From Alphaproteobacteria bacterium (GTDB lineage Bacteria; Pseudomonadota; Alphaproteobacteria; Sphingomonadales; Sphingomonadaceae), in NCBI GenBank assembly GCA_030431875.1, contig JAUIIG010000001.1, forward strand, positions 1 through 37,538: DNA of 37,538 nucleotides, written 5' to 3'. Positions 24,128-32,479 of this stretch are shown in pieces. Both the position numbers and the translations under genes were made by a program. How positions within the stretch are numbered: the stretch's first letter is position 1; each line of letters starts with the position of its first letter. The notes beneath the pieces are model-generated. The model saw nothing but the letters and a program-made list of their open reading frames with translations. It was not told the origin of the DNA and did not search any database.

Positions 24128-24978
24128 GGATTGCGCGTCCGTTCGAGCGCGGCGATCTTCGCTTCCACGGCTTCGTCGATCTCGTCCAGCCGTTCGAGGT
24201 GTTCGCGCATTTCGCGGATTTGCTGGTCGCGGCGGCGCTGCATGGCTTCGGAGAAAGCGGCCGCGATAATGCCGGTCGGCATGGCCACCAGGGCAATGCC
24301 GGCCAGTGCCTGCAGCGAGGCGAAGAACTTGCCCATTGCCGTGATCGGGTAGGCATCGCCATAGCCAACGGTGGTCAGCGTGATGACCGACCACCAGAGC
24401 GCGCGCGGGATCGAGCCGAACTGCTCGGGCTGCACTTCGCCTTCGGTCATGTAGAGCGCCGTCGCCCCGAACAGCACCAGCATGCCCGCCAATGCCACGG
24501 TAACGATCAGGTCGTCCTTGCGATCAGTGACTGCACCCCAGACCTCTTTCAGCGCGCGATTGAAGCGGCCGAACTTCATGACCGCCAGCACTCGCACCAG
24601 GCGGATCGTCCGCAGCATGGCGGCATCGGCGGTAATCAGCGGCATCAGGGTGGAAATCACCACGGCGAGGTCGATCAGCCCGATGGGGGAGCGGATGAAG
24701 TTCCAGCGCTTGGCCCAGGCAGAGCCTTCGCCCGGCTCCTCCGCTGCGGCAAAGACGCGGGCAAGGTATTCCAGCAGGAAGATCACGCCGAAGGCCAGCT
24801 CCATAAGCAGGAAGGTCTCGTGCCAATCGGCGGCAATGTCCGGTTCGGTGGAAAGCGCTGCTGTCGCTACGGCCAGCAGGATCACCAGGATCAGCAGCTT
24901 GTTGGTCAACGTCAGCCGCCCGTCAGGCAATGCCCCGACGAAGAGCTGGTTGTGCAGGTTTTTGCGCAGAGCCCCCAT
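24124..24978 (-). CDS. Voltage-gated-like potassium channel (6TM)
   Basis: Encodes 284 residues. Six membrane segments are seen, with an S4-like helix rich in arginine (RTIRLVRVLAVMK, 123-135), a pore helix WWSVITL and the K+ selectivity filter TTVGYGD (202-208). The cytoplasmic tail (about 245-282) is a charged heptad-like helix, probably a tetramerising coiled coil. It should conduct K+ across the inner membrane. A TTG two codons upstream (24984) is closer to the GGAG site and is a possible start. The gap from the M48 gene is only 9 bp. Confidence 0.92.
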   Translation of the reverse strand: MGALRKNLHNQLFVGALPDGRLTLTNKLLILVILLAVATAALSTEPDIAADWHETFLLMELAFGVIFLLEYLARVFAAAEEPGEGSAWAKRWNFIRSPIGLIDLAVVISTLMPLITADAAMLRTIRLVRVLAVMKFGRFNRALKEVWGAVTDRKDDLIVTVALAGMLVLFGATALYMTEGEVQPEQFGSIPRALWWSVITLTTVGYGDAYPITAMGKFFASLQALAGIALVAMPTGIIAAAFSEAMQRRRDQQIREMREHLERLDEIDEAVEAKIAALERTRNP

Positions 24979-24987
24979 ATGCAAACG

Positions 24988-26166
24988 TTACTCCGATTCG
25001 GAGCCATCGGGCAAATTGCGCACCTTCCACTCCATCGCCGCGCGAATGCGGTTCTCGACGCTCGGGTGGGTGTAGAAGAGCGCTTCTTCCAGCGGTCCCG
25101 GCAGCGGATAGCGGTATTCGGCAGTCTTGATCAGCGCGCCCGCCAGCGCGTCGGGCAGTTGGGCGTGCTCCAGCGAATAGGCGTCGGCCTCGCTCTCGCC
25201 CATGCGGGTCATGGCGTTGGTGACAGGGTCAGCCAGCGCTCCCAACAATCCGATGACGAACAGGAACACCGGCAGGCTGCGAATATCCTCCAGCGGAACG
25301 TCAGCGCCGAATTTGCGGGCGAACCAAGGGTAGAGCCGGGCAGCCAGCCACAGGCCGACAATCGCCAGCACGCCGAGCACGGTTATCGTGCGCCAGATAT
25401 GGCCGAGCACGTAGTGGCCGATTTCGTGCCCGGTCACGGCTTTCACTTCGTCAAGCGAGGCCTCGTCCATGGCGACGTCGGAAATGGCAATGCGCGCCGA
25501 GGAGCCGACGCCCGAGACATTGGCGGTGAAGTTGTTCGACTGGCGCGAACCATCGTACATGAAGACGCGGTCTTCCGGCACTCCCGCTTCGGCAGCCAGC
25601 TCCAGCACGGCATCGCGCACTTCGCCTTCGGGGATCGGCTCGTACTGGTTGAAAAGCGGCTCGATCAGGATGGGTGAGAGCAGAAGCAGGGCGGCCATGA
25701 AGCCGGCCACCAGGCCGCCGCCCCAGGCCCACCAGAAGCGGCCTGCCTTGCGGATCAGCCAATAGACCGCGAGCAGGAATACCGAGAGCGCAACCACGCC
25801 GAGCCCCAGGGAAATCGCCCACTGCCCAAGGTAATCTCCAAGCGGCTGGCTCGTGCGGCCATACTCGCTTTCGCGCCACCAGTTCTGGTAGAGGGTCAGC
25901 GGCAGGGTCAGCAGGGTTTCGACCACGATGAACAGGGCAGCCACCAGCAGGGTGCGTAAGGCCCAGCTGCGTTTCTCCAGCTTGCGGTAGAAGCGGTCCA
26001 GCACGCCCGAACGCACGATGATCCAGGTCACCAGCGCCGATACCAGCAGTCCGGCAAGGATCAGCCAGTGATTGCCGGTGGTATAGTCGCGCGCCAGCGC
26101 CAGCTCTTCGGAGCTCAGCGTGTCGATCCACGCCTGCGTTTCGATATCCACCCGGCCTGCGGCCAT
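24988..26166 (-). CDS. M48-family membrane metalloprotease (Ste24-like)
   Basis: Encodes 392 residues with several membrane segments (N-terminal pair, 117-138, 148-170, and a pair between 258 and 312). The zinc site HEIGH lies at 247-251 and the third ligand is in GESEAD (Glu326). The topology and the segment NNFTANVSGVGSSARIAISD fit the CAAX-protease/Ste24-like branch rather than short HtpX. In bacteria such enzymes take part in membrane-protein or envelope quality control; the substrate is unknown. It follows dapB by 25 bp in the same run. Confidence 0.9.
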   Translation of the reverse strand: MAAGRVDIETQAWIDTLSSEELALARDYTTGNHWLILAGLLVSALVTWIIVRSGVLDRFYRKLEKRSWALRTLLVAALFIVVETLLTLPLTLYQNWWRESEYGRTSQPLGDYLGQWAISLGLGVVALSVFLLAVYWLIRKAGRFWWAWGGGLVAGFMAALLLLSPILIEPLFNQYEPIPEGEVRDAVLELAAEAGVPEDRVFMYDGSRQSNNFTANVSGVGSSARIAISDVAMDEASLDEVKAVTGHEIGHYVLGHIWRTITVLGVLAIVGLWLAARLYPWFARKFGADVPLEDIRSLPVFLFVIGLLGALADPVTNAMTRMGESEADAYSLEHAQLPDALAGALIKTAEYRYPLPGPLEEALFYTHPSVENRIRAAMEWKVRNLPDGSESE

Positions 26167-26191
26167 GTCTGTCTCCCCCTGTCGGCGCCCG

Positions 26192-26920
26192 TCAGAGCCC
26201 GAGCACGTCCTTCATTGCATAGCGTCCCGGAGCCTTGCCGATCAGCCATTCTGCCCCGCGCACGGCGCCATTGGCGAAGATCATGCGGTTTTCCGCCGAG
26301 TGGCTGAGCGTGATGCGCTCCTGCTCGCCGGCAAAGATCACGGAGTGTTCGCCGGCAACAGTGCCGCCGCGCAGGGCGGCGAAGCCGATCGCACCCTCGG
26401 CGCGCTTGCCAGTGTGGCCGTCACGCCCGCTTTCGCTGTTCGCCGCAAGGTCAATGCCGCGTGCTTCTGCGGCGGCCTCGCCCAACAGCAGCGCCGTGCC
26501 CGATGGCGCGTCGACTTTCATCCGGTGATGCATTTCCAGCACCTCGATATCCCAGTCCGGGCCAAGCCGCGCTGCCGCCTCGCGCACGAGGTGTGCGAGC
26601 ACCGTCACGCCCAGCGAGGTGTTGCCGGTCTGCAGCACGGGAATGGCGCGCGCGGTATTGTCGATGGCCGTGTGGAGGTCTTCGGTCAGGCCGGTGGTGC
26701 CGATCAGGATCGGGATGCCCGCGCCAATGGCAGCGTGCAGGTTGTCCTTCAGTGCGGGCGGTCCGGAGAAGTCGACCAGTACGTCGCTGGCATCGGCAAG
26801 ACCTGCGACATCGCCGCCCTTGTCGACCCCGCCGGACAGTTCGTGTCCTGCTGCGGGGATCGCTTCCTGCAACGCTTGCCCCATGCGCCCCGCGCTGCCG
26901 ATAATTCCGATTCTTGCCAC
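26192..26920 (-). CDS. dapB: 4-hydroxy-tetrahydrodipicolinate reductase
   Basis: Encodes 242 residues. It reduces hydroxy-tetrahydrodipicolinate in the diaminopimelate/lysine pathway. The nucleotide-binding motif is GIIGSAGRMGQ (5-15), the IGTTGLT turn lies near 73-79, and the catalytic signature is EMHHRMKVDAPSGTA (129-143) with His131/His132 and Lys135. It appears to lead a minus-strand run ending with nth and the DUF2189 gene; dapB and nth being near each other is common in sphingomonads, but here three envelope genes lie between them. A REPIN-like repeat lies just upstream. Confidence 0.95.
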   Translation of the reverse strand: MARIGIIGSAGRMGQALQEAIPAAGHELSGGVDKGGDVAGLADASDVLVDFSGPPALKDNLHAAIGAGIPILIGTTGLTEDLHTAIDNTARAIPVLQTGNTSLGVTVLAHLVREAAARLGPDWDIEVLEMHHRMKVDAPSGTALLLGEAAAEARGIDLAANSESGRDGHTGKRAEGAIGFAALRGGTVAGEHSVIFAGEQERITLSHSAENRMIFANGAVRGAEWLIGKAPGRYAMKDVLGL

Positions 26921-26939
26921 GCCAATACCAATCCAGTTT

Positions 26940-27032
26940 CGTCATGCTGAACTTGTTTCAGCATCCATGCTGCCGCAGACTCCACAGGGTGTTTGCGGCG
27001 AAATGGACCCTGAAACAAGTTCAGGGTGACGA
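26940..27032. repeat. REPIN-like pair of inverted palindromes
   Basis: Two short palindromes, TGCTGAACTTGTTTCAGCA (26945-26963) and CCCTGAAACAAGTTCAGGG (27008-27026), sit in opposite orientation 44 bp apart. They share the core GAACTTGTTTCAG/CTGAAACAAGTTC, and flanking GTCA/TGAC, while the outer stem bases differ in a way that keeps each stem paired. This is typical of REP doublets (REPINs). They fill the gap between the divergent dapB and cobB genes. Confidence 0.8.
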
Positions 27033-27044
27033 CAAGGGAAGTGA

Positions 27045-27740
27045 ATGACCGACATCAACAACATCGTGATCCTGACTGGTGCCGGTATTTCCGCCGAAAG
27101 TGGCCTGCGTACCTTCCGCGCTGAGGACGGCCTCTGGGAAGACCACCCGGTGGAGGAAGTGGCAACACCCGAAGGCTTTGCCCGCGATCCCGTCCTTGTC
27201 CAGCGGTTCTATGACGAGCGGCGGGCGGGCATTCTCGCGGCCAACCCCAATCCTGCGCACATGGCGCTGGGGCGGCTCGACACCGAGTGGAACCGAGAAC
27301 TGCTGATCGTCACGCAGAACATCGATGACCTGCACGAGCGTGGCGGCGCGCGGCGGGTGCTGCACATGCACGGCGAGGGCCTGAGTGCCTGGTGCCAGTC
27401 TTGCGACGCGCGCCACCGCTGGACCGGCACCTTGCGCGACGGACCGCCTTGCCCGACCTGCGGCGAAGTGGCCATGCGGCCCGACATCGTCTGGTTCGGC
27501 GAGATGCCCTACCGCATGCCGGAAATCTTTGCTGCCATCGCGCGGGCCGACCTGTTCGTCTCGATCGGCACCAGCGGGGCGGTCTATCCGGCGGCAGGCT
27601 TCGTGCAGGAGGCGCGGCGGGCAGGTGCGCGTACGCTGGAACTCAACCTCGAGGAAAGCCTCGGCAGCCGCAATTTCGACGAGACGCGCTTGGGGCCGGC
27701 GGGCGAACTGGTGCCAAGCTGGGTAGAATCGCTACTCTAG
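27045..27740 (+). CDS. cobB: Sir2-family NAD-dependent deacylase (CobB-like)
   Basis: Encodes 231 residues. NAD-binding motifs are GAGISAESGLRTFR (12-25) and TQNIDDLH (90-97), with catalytic His109 in HMHGE. A zinc site is formed by C117, C120, C136 and C139. The residues Tyr56 and Arg59 in FYDERR match the Y-x-x-R pair that class III sirtuins use to bind acidic acyl groups, so removal of succinyl or malonyl groups, as in SIRT5, is likely besides acetyl. It deacylates lysines, for example on acetyl-CoA synthetase. AGGGAAGTGA precedes the ATG. It stands alone, divergent from dapB. Confidence 0.94.
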   Translation: MTDINNIVILTGAGISAESGLRTFRAEDGLWEDHPVEEVATPEGFARDPVLVQRFYDERRAGILAANPNPAHMALGRLDTEWNRELLIVTQNIDDLHERGGARRVLHMHGEGLSAWCQSCDARHRWTGTLRDGPPCPTCGEVAMRPDIVWFGEMPYRMPEIFAAIARADLFVSIGTSGAVYPAAGFVQEARRAGARTLELNLEESLGSRNFDETRLGPAGELVPSWVESLL

Positions 27741-27875
27741 CAGGGCACCCCACAAACAGGGCAGCTTCGCCTGTACTCGCCCCCGCCACGAATGTGGTGC
27801 CCCGCGCATGGGATGGCGGCGGGAACGCTTTTGCACGATCTCCGGGGCCCCAGTCCGGGCCAGGAGATTTCCCCA

Positions 27876-30800
27876 ATGCGTCGTTCGAAAACAGGTCTTT
27901 ATCTCGGTTGCTGCGCTGCGGCGCTTGCCAGTTTTGCTGCCAGCGCGCCGGCCCATGCAGCAACGGTGGGGCCGATCACGATCACCCAGGTGGTGGAACA
28001 GAACAACCGCTGCGAGGTCTTTGCCAGCTTCACGGTCACCGGCACGACCGACGACACGGGCAATAATCAGGATGCCATTGGCTGGCGCGTTACCGACGTC
28101 AACGGATTTGGAAACGCCACAGCCCTCAACCAGGGCGTTACACCGGGACAGACGGTGGTGGTTTCAAACGTTCTGGCGGCGGTCTTTGCCAACAGCGTGA
28201 ACCGGCGCGAGCTGTTCTTCCGCGTTTATGACATGGCCGGTTTCACGAGTAATCCCTCGTTCAACGATGTCGTCCAGTCAGCACAGATTGACCGGGCAGA
28301 CCTGATTGCGGCGGGTGGACGTTGCGCCTTTGTCGCCACGAATGACGCACCTGCCGGACCTGCGATCGGAGACCAGAGTGTGCCGGAGGGCGCACAGGTG
28401 ACGATTGATGCCGGAACCTATACCGACGGCGATAACGATCCGCTGACCTACAGCTGGACGCAAACCGGTGGCCCGAGTCTGTCACTCGGTAATCCGCAGA
28501 CTTCCAGCATTGGCTTCACCGCGCCGCAGGTTACGCAGCCTACCCAGTATACCTTCGAGGTGCAGATCAGCGATGGCCTGGATACCGTGGTCGATGTGGT
28601 CACTGTGCTCGTGTCACCATCGAATGTCCCTCCCCTGGTTCAGGCGATGGCGGACGTTACCGTTGACGGCGACACTCCTGTTAGCCTTACCGCTACTGCG
28701 TCTGACGATGACAATGATCCTCTAACCTATGAATGGGTTCAGACGGGCGGTACTTCGGTTTCGATTGCCGATGGCACGACCCTCAACGCCAGCTTCACCG
28801 CGCCCCCGCGCGGGTTTGCGGACCAGGTGCTGACATTTGAAGTCCGGGCAAGCGATGGCACTGATTCCAGCAATGACACGGTCACCGTTACCGTGCGCGG
28901 CAACCAGGCACCGACGGCGGCAGCCACGGCTCCTGCCAGCGGCACCAGCGGGCAGGTTATCCAGCTCGACGGCAGCGGTTCCAGCGATCCGGAAAATGAT
29001 GACTTGATCTACCAGTGGACGCAGACCGGCGGGCCGTCCGTAACGATCACCAATCCCGGATCGCCCGTTGCCAGCTTCGAGATGCCTCTGGCGGCGAACA
29101 GCAACCAGACATACACGTTCCAGCTGCTGGTGGCGGACACCTTCGATGCCGTCGGCACCACCACCGTCAGTGTTACGCAGAGCGCCAATGGCGGGCCGAT
29201 TGCCGATGCCGGGGCGGACCAGACCGTGTCGGGCAGCGCCGCCGTGGCGCTCGACGGGTCGGGCTCCAGCGACCCGGACAACGATCCGCTGTTCTACGAG
29301 TGGGAGCAGATTGGCGGCACCGGCGTCACCCTGTCGGCGACCGATATCGTGAACCCCACCTTCACCGCTCCGGCAGCGACCGGACAGGCACAGACGCTGG
29401 AGTTCCGGCTGACCGTGCGTGACCGCGCGCCGGTGGCCAACGCCCGCGTCGCCCCGACCAATTCGGACAGCGACACGGTGGTCATCACCATCGCCGCCAA
29501 CCGTCCACCAGTGGCCGAGGCAGGGCCTTCGCAAGGTCCGATCAACGGCGGCGAGACGGTCACGCTTGACGGGACCGGGTCAACCGATCCCGATGGCGAT
29601 ACGCTGACGTACAGCTGGACGCAGATCTCGGGCACGAGTGTCACTTTGAGCGATGCCAGCGCGGCCCAGCCCTCCTTTACCGCACCCAACAGCAACGAGA
29701 CGCTGGCCTTCCGCCTGACAGTGAGCGACGGAACACTGAGCACCAGCGACACCGTGGAAGTTGCCGTGCAGGCCACTGGTTCGGTGACGATCATCCAGCA
29801 GGTGACCGGCAGCGACACCGACTTTGCCTTCACGTCCGACATTGCAGCGCTCAACGCTACCTTGACCACCAGTGGTGGCACTGGCCAGCTCGTCGCCGCC
29901 AATGTGGTGGTTGGCAGCTATACGGTGACCGCCCCCGACCTGACGGCGCAGGGCTATGCCGTGACCGACATCAGTTGCAACGACAGCGACTCGACCGTCA
30001 ACCTGGCCAACCGTTCGGTAGCGCTGGAGCTGGCGGCAGGCGAAGACCTGGTGTGCACTTTCACTGCTGCAAACACCCGGGAAGCGGCAGTTGCCGCGAT
30101 CTACAACTTCCTGACTGCGCGCAATGCTCTGATCCTCTCGCACCAGCCAGACCTGCAGCGGCGTCTCGATCGCCTCGCAGGGAATCCGGCCGGATCGGGT
30201 TCGGTCAGCGCCTTTGGCGTCACCGTGCCGGGTTCGCAGCACCTGCCGGTCAATGCCTCGCTGACGCGCGATGCAGCACGGTTCGAGACCAGCCTGGCCA
30301 TGGCCATGGGGCCGGGCGGCAATGGCTCGGAGCGGGTATTCGACCTGTGGAGCGAGGCCTATTTCAGCCGCGCCACGATCGGCAGCCAGGAAGCCGACTT
30401 CAGCATCATCTACCTCGGCGCGGACCTGCGCTTGAGCGACAGTGTGCTGGTGGGCGGCCTGGTAAGTTGGGACGAGTTTTCCGACCGCGACGGGCTGGCC
30501 GCTGGCGAGGCCGAGGGCGAAGGCTGGATGGCCGGCCCCTACGTGACGGTAAAGCTGGCCCCGCAGCTGTTCGCGGAAGCGCGCGCGGCCTGGGGCACGT
30601 CGGATAACCGTGTTTCGCCACTGGCGGGACAGGTCGACGATTTCGAGACTTCGCGCAGCCTCTATTCGGGATCGCTCATTGGTCAGTTCGACCTCGATGG
30701 CGCGACGCAATTCCGGCCCGAGCTGACCCTGCGCTACATCAGCGAGGACCAGTCGGCCTACACGGATGCCATGGGCGTCACCGTGCCGGGGCAGGTGGTC

Positions 30801-31112
30801 GACCAGGGCGATATCAGCCTGCGTCCGCGCATCAGCCACCTGGTGGATATGGGCAGCGGCTGGGCGCTGCGCCCCTTTGCCGAGTTGGAGGGCATCTACA
30901 CCTTCGGCACGGCTCCTGACACCGCCGTTGCGAACCTGCTTCCCAACAGTCTGGCTGACGTGTTTGGCGATTTCCGAGGACGGGTAGAGGGCGGGGCGGA
31001 CCTCTTCACCCAAGGCTCGTTCCGTGCCAGCCTGTCAGCCTTCTACGACGGGATCGGCGCTGACGATTTCGAGAATGCAGGCCTGCACGTGGGCGTTTCG
31101 TTCGGCTTCTGA
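27876..31112 (+). CDS. Autotransporter-like surface protein with PKD/REJ-type repeats
   Basis: Encodes 1078 residues from an ATG preceded by AGGAG. Order: signal peptide (1-28); an N-terminal beta domain (29-155); five PKD/REJ-like Ig repeats (about 157-248, 251-341, 344-436, 440-541, 543-632), each with DGDNDPLTYSWTQTGGPS-type cores; a prealbumin-like domain (636-733) with a CNDSDSTVNL and VCTFTAAN ending; a linker; and a C-terminal beta-barrel (about 820-1078) ending in GVSFGF with terminal Phe, as in outer-membrane autotransporter barrels. The repeats should be displayed outside and may bind carbohydrate or other cells. Ig-like passengers with a C-terminal barrel are uncommon; classical autotransporters carry a beta-helix. 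Confidence 0.85.
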   Translation: MRRSKTGLYLGCCAAALASFAASAPAHAATVGPITITQVVEQNNRCEVFASFTVTGTTDDTGNNQDAIGWRVTDVNGFGNATALNQGVTPGQTVVVSNVLAAVFANSVNRRELFFRVYDMAGFTSNPSFNDVVQSAQIDRADLIAAGGRCAFVATNDAPAGPAIGDQSVPEGAQVTIDAGTYTDGDNDPLTYSWTQTGGPSLSLGNPQTSSIGFTAPQVTQPTQYTFEVQISDGLDTVVDVVTVLVSPSNVPPLVQAMADVTVDGDTPVSLTATASDDDNDPLTYEWVQTGGTSVSIADGTTLNASFTAPPRGFADQVLTFEVRASDGTDSSNDTVTVTVRGNQAPTAAATAPASGTSGQVIQLDGSGSSDPENDDLIYQWTQTGGPSVTITNPGSPVASFEMPLAANSNQTYTFQLLVADTFDAVGTTTVSVTQSANGGPIADAGADQTVSGSAAVALDGSGSSDPDNDPLFYEWEQIGGTGVTLSATDIVNPTFTAPAATGQAQTLEFRLTVRDRAPVANARVAPTNSDSDTVVITIAANRPPVAEAGPSQGPINGGETVTLDGTGSTDPDGDTLTYSWTQISGTSVTLSDASAAQPSFTAPNSNETLAFRLTVSDGTLSTSDTVEVAVQATGSVTIIQQVTGSDTDFAFTSDIAALNATLTTSGGTGQLVAANVVVGSYTVTAPDLTAQGYAVTDISCNDSDSTVNLANRSVALELAAGEDLVCTFTAANTREAAVAAIYNFLTARNALILSHQPDLQRRLDRLAGNPAGSGSVSAFGVTVPGSQHLPVNASLTRDAARFETSLAMAMGPGGNGSERVFDLWSEAYFSRATIGSQEADFSIIYLGADLRLSDSVLVGGLVSWDEFSDRDGLAAGEAEGEGWMAGPYVTVKLAPQLFAEARAAWGTSDNRVSPLAGQVDDFETSRSLYSGSLIGQFDLDGATQFRPELTLRYISEDQSAYTDAMGVTVPGQVVDQGDISLRPRISHLVDMGSGWALRPFAELEGIYTFGTAPDTAVANLLPNSLADVFGDFRGRVEGGADLFTQGSFRASLSAFYDGIGADDFENAGLHVGVSFGF

Positions 31113-31126
31113 CGGTTCCTCCTGGA

Positions 31127-31159
31127 CGGGCGGCAGCACCTGGATGCGGCTGCCGCCCG
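31127..31159 (+). terminator. GC-rich hairpin after the autotransporter gene
   Basis: An 11-bp perfect stem (31127-31137 with 31149-31159) follows 14 bp after the stop. There is no T-run, so it may be a hairpin that protects the 3' end or a weak terminator. Confidence 0.5.
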
Positions 31160-31191
31160 CCCCTCCTTCCGACGATTTCAAGCTACTGTGT

Positions 31192-31602
31192 TCAGCCTTG
31201 GTCCCGGCTGAAGGAGAAGGGAATGATCCCGCGCTCGTGCGGATTTTCCGAATAGTCGAAAGCCCGGATGCGGACAGTCCAACAGCCGCCATCGTCGCCA
31301 GTCAGCGAAGATCCGGCTTTGTAAACCAGCGCTGCGCCGTGGTCGTGATCGAGCAAGGTTATCTCATCCAGGAACCATTGTTCATCCGCATTGCCGCAGG
31401 CTTTTTCGCGATCGACAAACAGATCCAGGTAGCGGGTGGCCCGCTCGAGGTGGGAATGCAGGTTCTCGACGATATCCTGCGCCAGCGCCAGCTGCTGATC
31501 GGTTGCAGAGCCGCGCGGGGTTTCCACCACGATCATGTAGTTGTCCAGCACAGCCGTGCAGTGCGTCTCGAACTGGCGGAACTCGATTTTGCGCCTGCTC
31601 AC
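31192..31602 (-). CDS. Uncharacterised 136-residue protein coupled to an E1-like enzyme
   Basis: Encodes 136 residues from a GTG that overlaps the stop of the upstream ThiF/MoeB-like gene (GTGA). I do not recognise the family. It has no signal peptide or membrane segment. The N-terminal half looks helical (TDQQLALAQDIVENLHSHLERATRYLDLF, 35-63); the C-terminal half looks beta-rich (GAALVYKAG, CWTVRIRAFDYSENPHERGI). Three cysteines are scattered, with no zinc pattern. The coupled start implies it is made together with the adenylating enzyme and perhaps works with it. A longer frame upstream is only a shadow of that gene. Confidence 0.7.
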   Translation of the reverse strand: MSRRKIEFRQFETHCTAVLDNYMIVVETPRGSATDQQLALAQDIVENLHSHLERATRYLDLFVDREKACGNADEQWFLDEITLLDHDHGAALVYKAGSSLTGDDGGCWTVRIRAFDYSENPHERGIIPFSFSRDQG

Positions 31603-32369
31603 AAGCCGCAAGCCTTGCAGGCCGGGTCCTTGGCAATGTTGAGCGGGCGCATGCCGGGTTGCAGGCCGTCCATCAGGAACAGCTTGCCCCACCCGGCGTG
31701 GCCCATCTGCGGCTCCACCAGCAGGCGCACGGCCTGCATGGCCGCGAAGGTGCCGACCCAGCCGACCATGGCGCCCAGCACGCCGTCTTCGGCGCATGTG
31801 TCGCAGTCGTCGGTGTCGAAGGCATCGCCGACGAAGCAGCGGTAGCAGGGCTCTTCCGGCAAGTGGCCTGCAAAGGCAACGACCTGCCCCTGGAAGCGAC
31901 CTACAGCAGCCGAAAGCAGCGGAAGGCCTGCCGCAACGCAGGCATCGGAGACAGCCAGCCGAGTGGCGAAGTTGTCGGTCCCGTCGATCACCAGTTCGGC
32001 GCTGCCCAGCAGCCGGGCGGCGTTGGCGGCGTCGATGCGCGTGTCGGAAATGTCGACCTGCAGTTCGCGGTCGAAATTGGCGACCCATCGGCGTGCGGAG
32101 ACGGCCTTGCCGTGGCCCACGTCGCGTGTGGAATAGATTGTCTGGCGTTGCAGGTTGCTCACCTCGACATCGCCATCGTCGACCAGCGTCAGGTAACCAA
32201 CGCCAGCCCCGGCGAGGTATTGCAGTACAGGCGCGCCGATGCCGCCCAGGCCGATGATGGCGACGTGGCTGCGCGCCAGCTTGGCCTGTCCGGCACCGCC
32301 CACTTCGGGCAGCACGATATGCCGCGCAAAGCGGTCGAGACGATCGGGAGAAAGCGGTTCAGAACCCAT
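31599..32369 (-). CDS. HesA/MoeB/ThiF-family E1-like adenylating enzyme
   Basis: Encodes 256 residues. The nucleotide-binding loop is IIGLGGIGAP (38-47), followed by SNLQRQTIYS (71-80) and DGTDNF (129-134), the E1-type ATP and Mg2+ sites. Zinc cysteines are C175/C178 (CYRC) and C251/C254 (CKAC). CDTCAEDGVLG holds the position where some members have an active cysteine (C192). It should adenylate the C-terminus of a ubiquitin-like sulfur carrier such as MoaD or ThiS, for molybdopterin or thiamine; no such carrier or rhodanese domain is present here, so MoeB versus ThiF cannot be decided. ATG 32369 gives the usual family start. Confidence 0.88.
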   Translation of the reverse strand: MGSEPLSPDRLDRFARHIVLPEVGGAGQAKLARSHVAIIGLGGIGAPVLQYLAGAGVGYLTLVDDGDVEVSNLQRQTIYSTRDVGHGKAVSARRWVANFDRELQVDISDTRIDAANAARLLGSAELVIDGTDNFATRLAVSDACVAAGLPLLSAAVGRFQGQVVAFAGHLPEEPCYRCFVGDAFDTDDCDTCAEDGVLGAMVGWVGTFAAMQAVRLLVEPQMGHAGWGKLFLMDGLQPGMRPLNIAKDPACKACGL

Positions 32370-32375
32370 GGATAG

Positions 32376-32446
32376 CCTGTTGGCAGGCTGTGCACATGCT
32401 GTCGACAGCCCTGTGAACAAGGCTGTCGATCAGTCTGTGGCTGAGG
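32376..32446. repeat. Phased imperfect 11-12 bp CTGT repeats
   Basis: CTGT begins at 32377, 32388, 32399, 32411, 32423 and 32435 (spacings 11, 11, 12, 12, 12), with a further CTGT at 32455. The unit consensus is about SCTGTSNACAG. Three units read CTGTGNNNNA, whose complement TNNNNCACAG loosely resembles DnaA boxes. It lies in the short gap between dnaA and the ThiF-like gene. Confidence 0.5.
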
Positions 32447-32479
32447 AGTGGGAACTGTGTGCGAATTAACCCTTCGCGG

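Noticed and set aside
24094-25677. Plus-strand open frame of 527 codons opposite the K+ channel and M48 genes
   Set aside because: Both sense genes have exact catalytic motifs (TTVGYGD, HEIGH); the antisense product has none.
32376-32446. CRISPR array
   Set aside because: The repeat unit is only 11-12 bp without spacers, far too short for CRISPR.
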